64,000 nt of DNA from Pseudolabrys sp963742345 (GTDB lineage: Bacteria; Pseudomonadota; Alphaproteobacteria; Rhizobiales; Xanthobacteraceae). The stretch spans positions 248,001-312,000 of the forward strand of contig CAVULO010000010.1 in assembly GCA_963742345.1 (NCBI GenBank). The letters run 5' to 3'. Both the position numbers and the translations under genes were made by a program. The notes under the pieces are model-generated. The model did no database searches and was not told the DNA's origin. It saw only the letters and a list, made by a program, of their open reading frames with translations. Below, piece by piece: positions 63,355 to 64,000 of this stretch. How positions within the stretch are numbered: position 1 is the first letter of the stretch; every line of letters begins with the position of its first letter.

Positions 63355-64000
63355 GGCGTTGCCCGATGCTTGTGCGCGGCCGGCGGCAGCATGGCCGCAA
63401 TGCTGACGGCGCCAGCGGCAGCGAGAACGGCGCCGATAACAAGACCAGTTTGATATCCGGCCGCATAAGATGCAACGCCGGCGGACAGCGCAACACCGGC
63501 AAGCTGGGCCACGCGGCTCACCGCGTTGTTGACGCCGGAGGCGAGCCCCTCATCGGCATCTGTCACGCTCGACATCACCGATGCCGTGAGCGGGGCCACC
63601 AGCACCGCAAGGGAAATGCCCAAAAGCCCCATCGGTGCAATCACACCGGCGGCCAGCGAAGCGGTCTTGCCCAACGCCATCAGCAGCAAGGCAACTGCCA
63701 CACCGAGCGGACCCATGATCAACATGGTGCGCGCACCGATTTTGTCGGCCATGACACCGAAGGGCTGCGACAGAAAGCCAAGGCCAAGAGTGAAAGGCAG
63801 GAAGGCGAGCCCTGCATCGGTCGGTGTCAATGCACGCCGGTCGATGAGATCGAAGGACACAAGAAAGAACATGATCGACAATCCCGAATAGATCAGCAGC
63901 GTCGCCACGTTCAGCGCGACAAACGGGTGATTGCCGATCAGGCGTGGCGGTGTCATCGGATGCGCGCTCGCGCGCTCCCAGAAGGCGTAGCCGGCGAGCG
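63351..64000 (-). CDS. MFS transporter, EmrB/DHA2-like, C-terminal part
   Basis: The frame is open to the window edge, so the N-terminal half is missing. At least 216 residues are visible, starting A-G-Y-A-F-W-E-R-A-S-A-H-P-M, the linker typical of 14-helix drug:H+ antiporters, then about six helices (NHPFVALNVATLLIYSGLSI, TLGLGFLSQPFGVMADKIGA, GLLGISLAVLVAPLTASVMS, GLASGVNNAVSRVAQLAGVA). Likely drug or solute exporter; substrate unknown. Followed, with overlap, by the zf-UBP gene. Confidence 0.88.
   Translation of the reverse strand, partial: LAGYAFWERASAHPMTPPRLIGNHPFVALNVATLLIYSGLSIMFFLVSFDLIDRRALTPTDAGLAFLPFTLGLGFLSQPFGVMADKIGARTMLIMGPLGVAVALLLMALGKTASLAAGVIAPMGLLGISLAVLVAPLTASVMSSVTDADEGLASGVNNAVSRVAQLAGVALSAGVASYAAGYQTGLVIGAVLAAAGAVSIAAMLPPAAHKHRATP

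Overview
The window reads as chromosomal DNA of an alphaproteobacterium of the order Rhizobiales (Hyphomicrobiales), in the Bradyrhizobium / Rhodopseudomonas / Pseudolabrys neighbourhood. I infer this from high GC, a UvrB with a long N-terminal extension, DUF1236 and DUF486 proteins, the rplY-pth-ychF, lgt-midA-pgeF and ybjN-proC neighbourhoods, a petPR-like regulator pair beside a branched-chain aminotransferase, paired Omp25/31-type beta-barrels, and dispersed short palindromes typical of the group. I see no rRNA, tRNA, prophage, insertion sequence or CRISPR array.

Layout. 0-9 kb: end of a phytanoyl-CoA/ectoine-type dioxygenase, two glutathione transferases (one frameshifted), a PQQ-type sugar dehydrogenase, small membrane transporters (DUF486, SemiSWEET), a MetE-C-terminal-like protein and a metallophosphoesterase. 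9.2-12.1 kb: uvrB. 12-18.2 kb: a run of small, mostly exported, poorly known proteins, including two DUF1236 proteins, a lipoprotein and a 49-residue Lys-rich protein. 18.2-25.3 kb: MFS exporter, then ychF, pth and rplY (minus strand), ubiK, and lgt with a MidA-type methyltransferase (plus strand). 25.4-37.6 kb: mainly housekeeping and regulatory genes (pgeF, lipoprotein, prs, ybjN-like, proC, TetR, a MarR/OmpR/kinase operon, ilvE, a DUF1460 protein, a Vgb-like propeller, moaE, moaD, pgsA), most carrying one to several single-base frameshifts. 37.7-53 kb is clean again: an intradiol dioxygenase between pgsA and uvrC, uvrC, an SDR, two beta-barrels with strong terminators, a cold-shock protein, rlmJ, RNase T2, rsmE, ubiA, an MBL-fold hydrolase, an extensin-like lipoprotein and a Bug-type binding protein. 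53.1-59.3 kb: a methionine operon read right to left, ArsR-methyltransferase regulator > metF > DUF559 > metH, with a perfect 18-bp palindrome in front. 59.4-64 kb: trmO, an L,D-transpeptidase, a ketopantoate-reductase-like protein, a 59-residue membrane protein with an internal tandem repeat, a Crp/Fnr regulator, a UBP zinc-finger protein and the end of an MFS exporter.

Functional themes: DNA repair (uvrB, uvrC), translation upkeep (pth, rplY, rlmJ, rsmE, trmO), envelope biogenesis (lgt, pgsA, L,D-transpeptidase, extensin-like protein, beta-barrels), one-carbon/methionine metabolism under probable SAM-type control, ubiquinone synthesis (ubiA, ubiK) and molybdopterin synthesis (moaD/moaE).

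The strongest anomalies are the frameshift cluster at 25.6-37.6 kb (more likely low-quality assembly than decay, because prs, pgsA, proC and ilvE are all hit), the DUF559 gene bracketed by inverted repeats inside the methionine operon, and the repeat-bearing mini membrane protein preceded by a terminator-like leader RNA. I did not find a clearly new multi-gene system.
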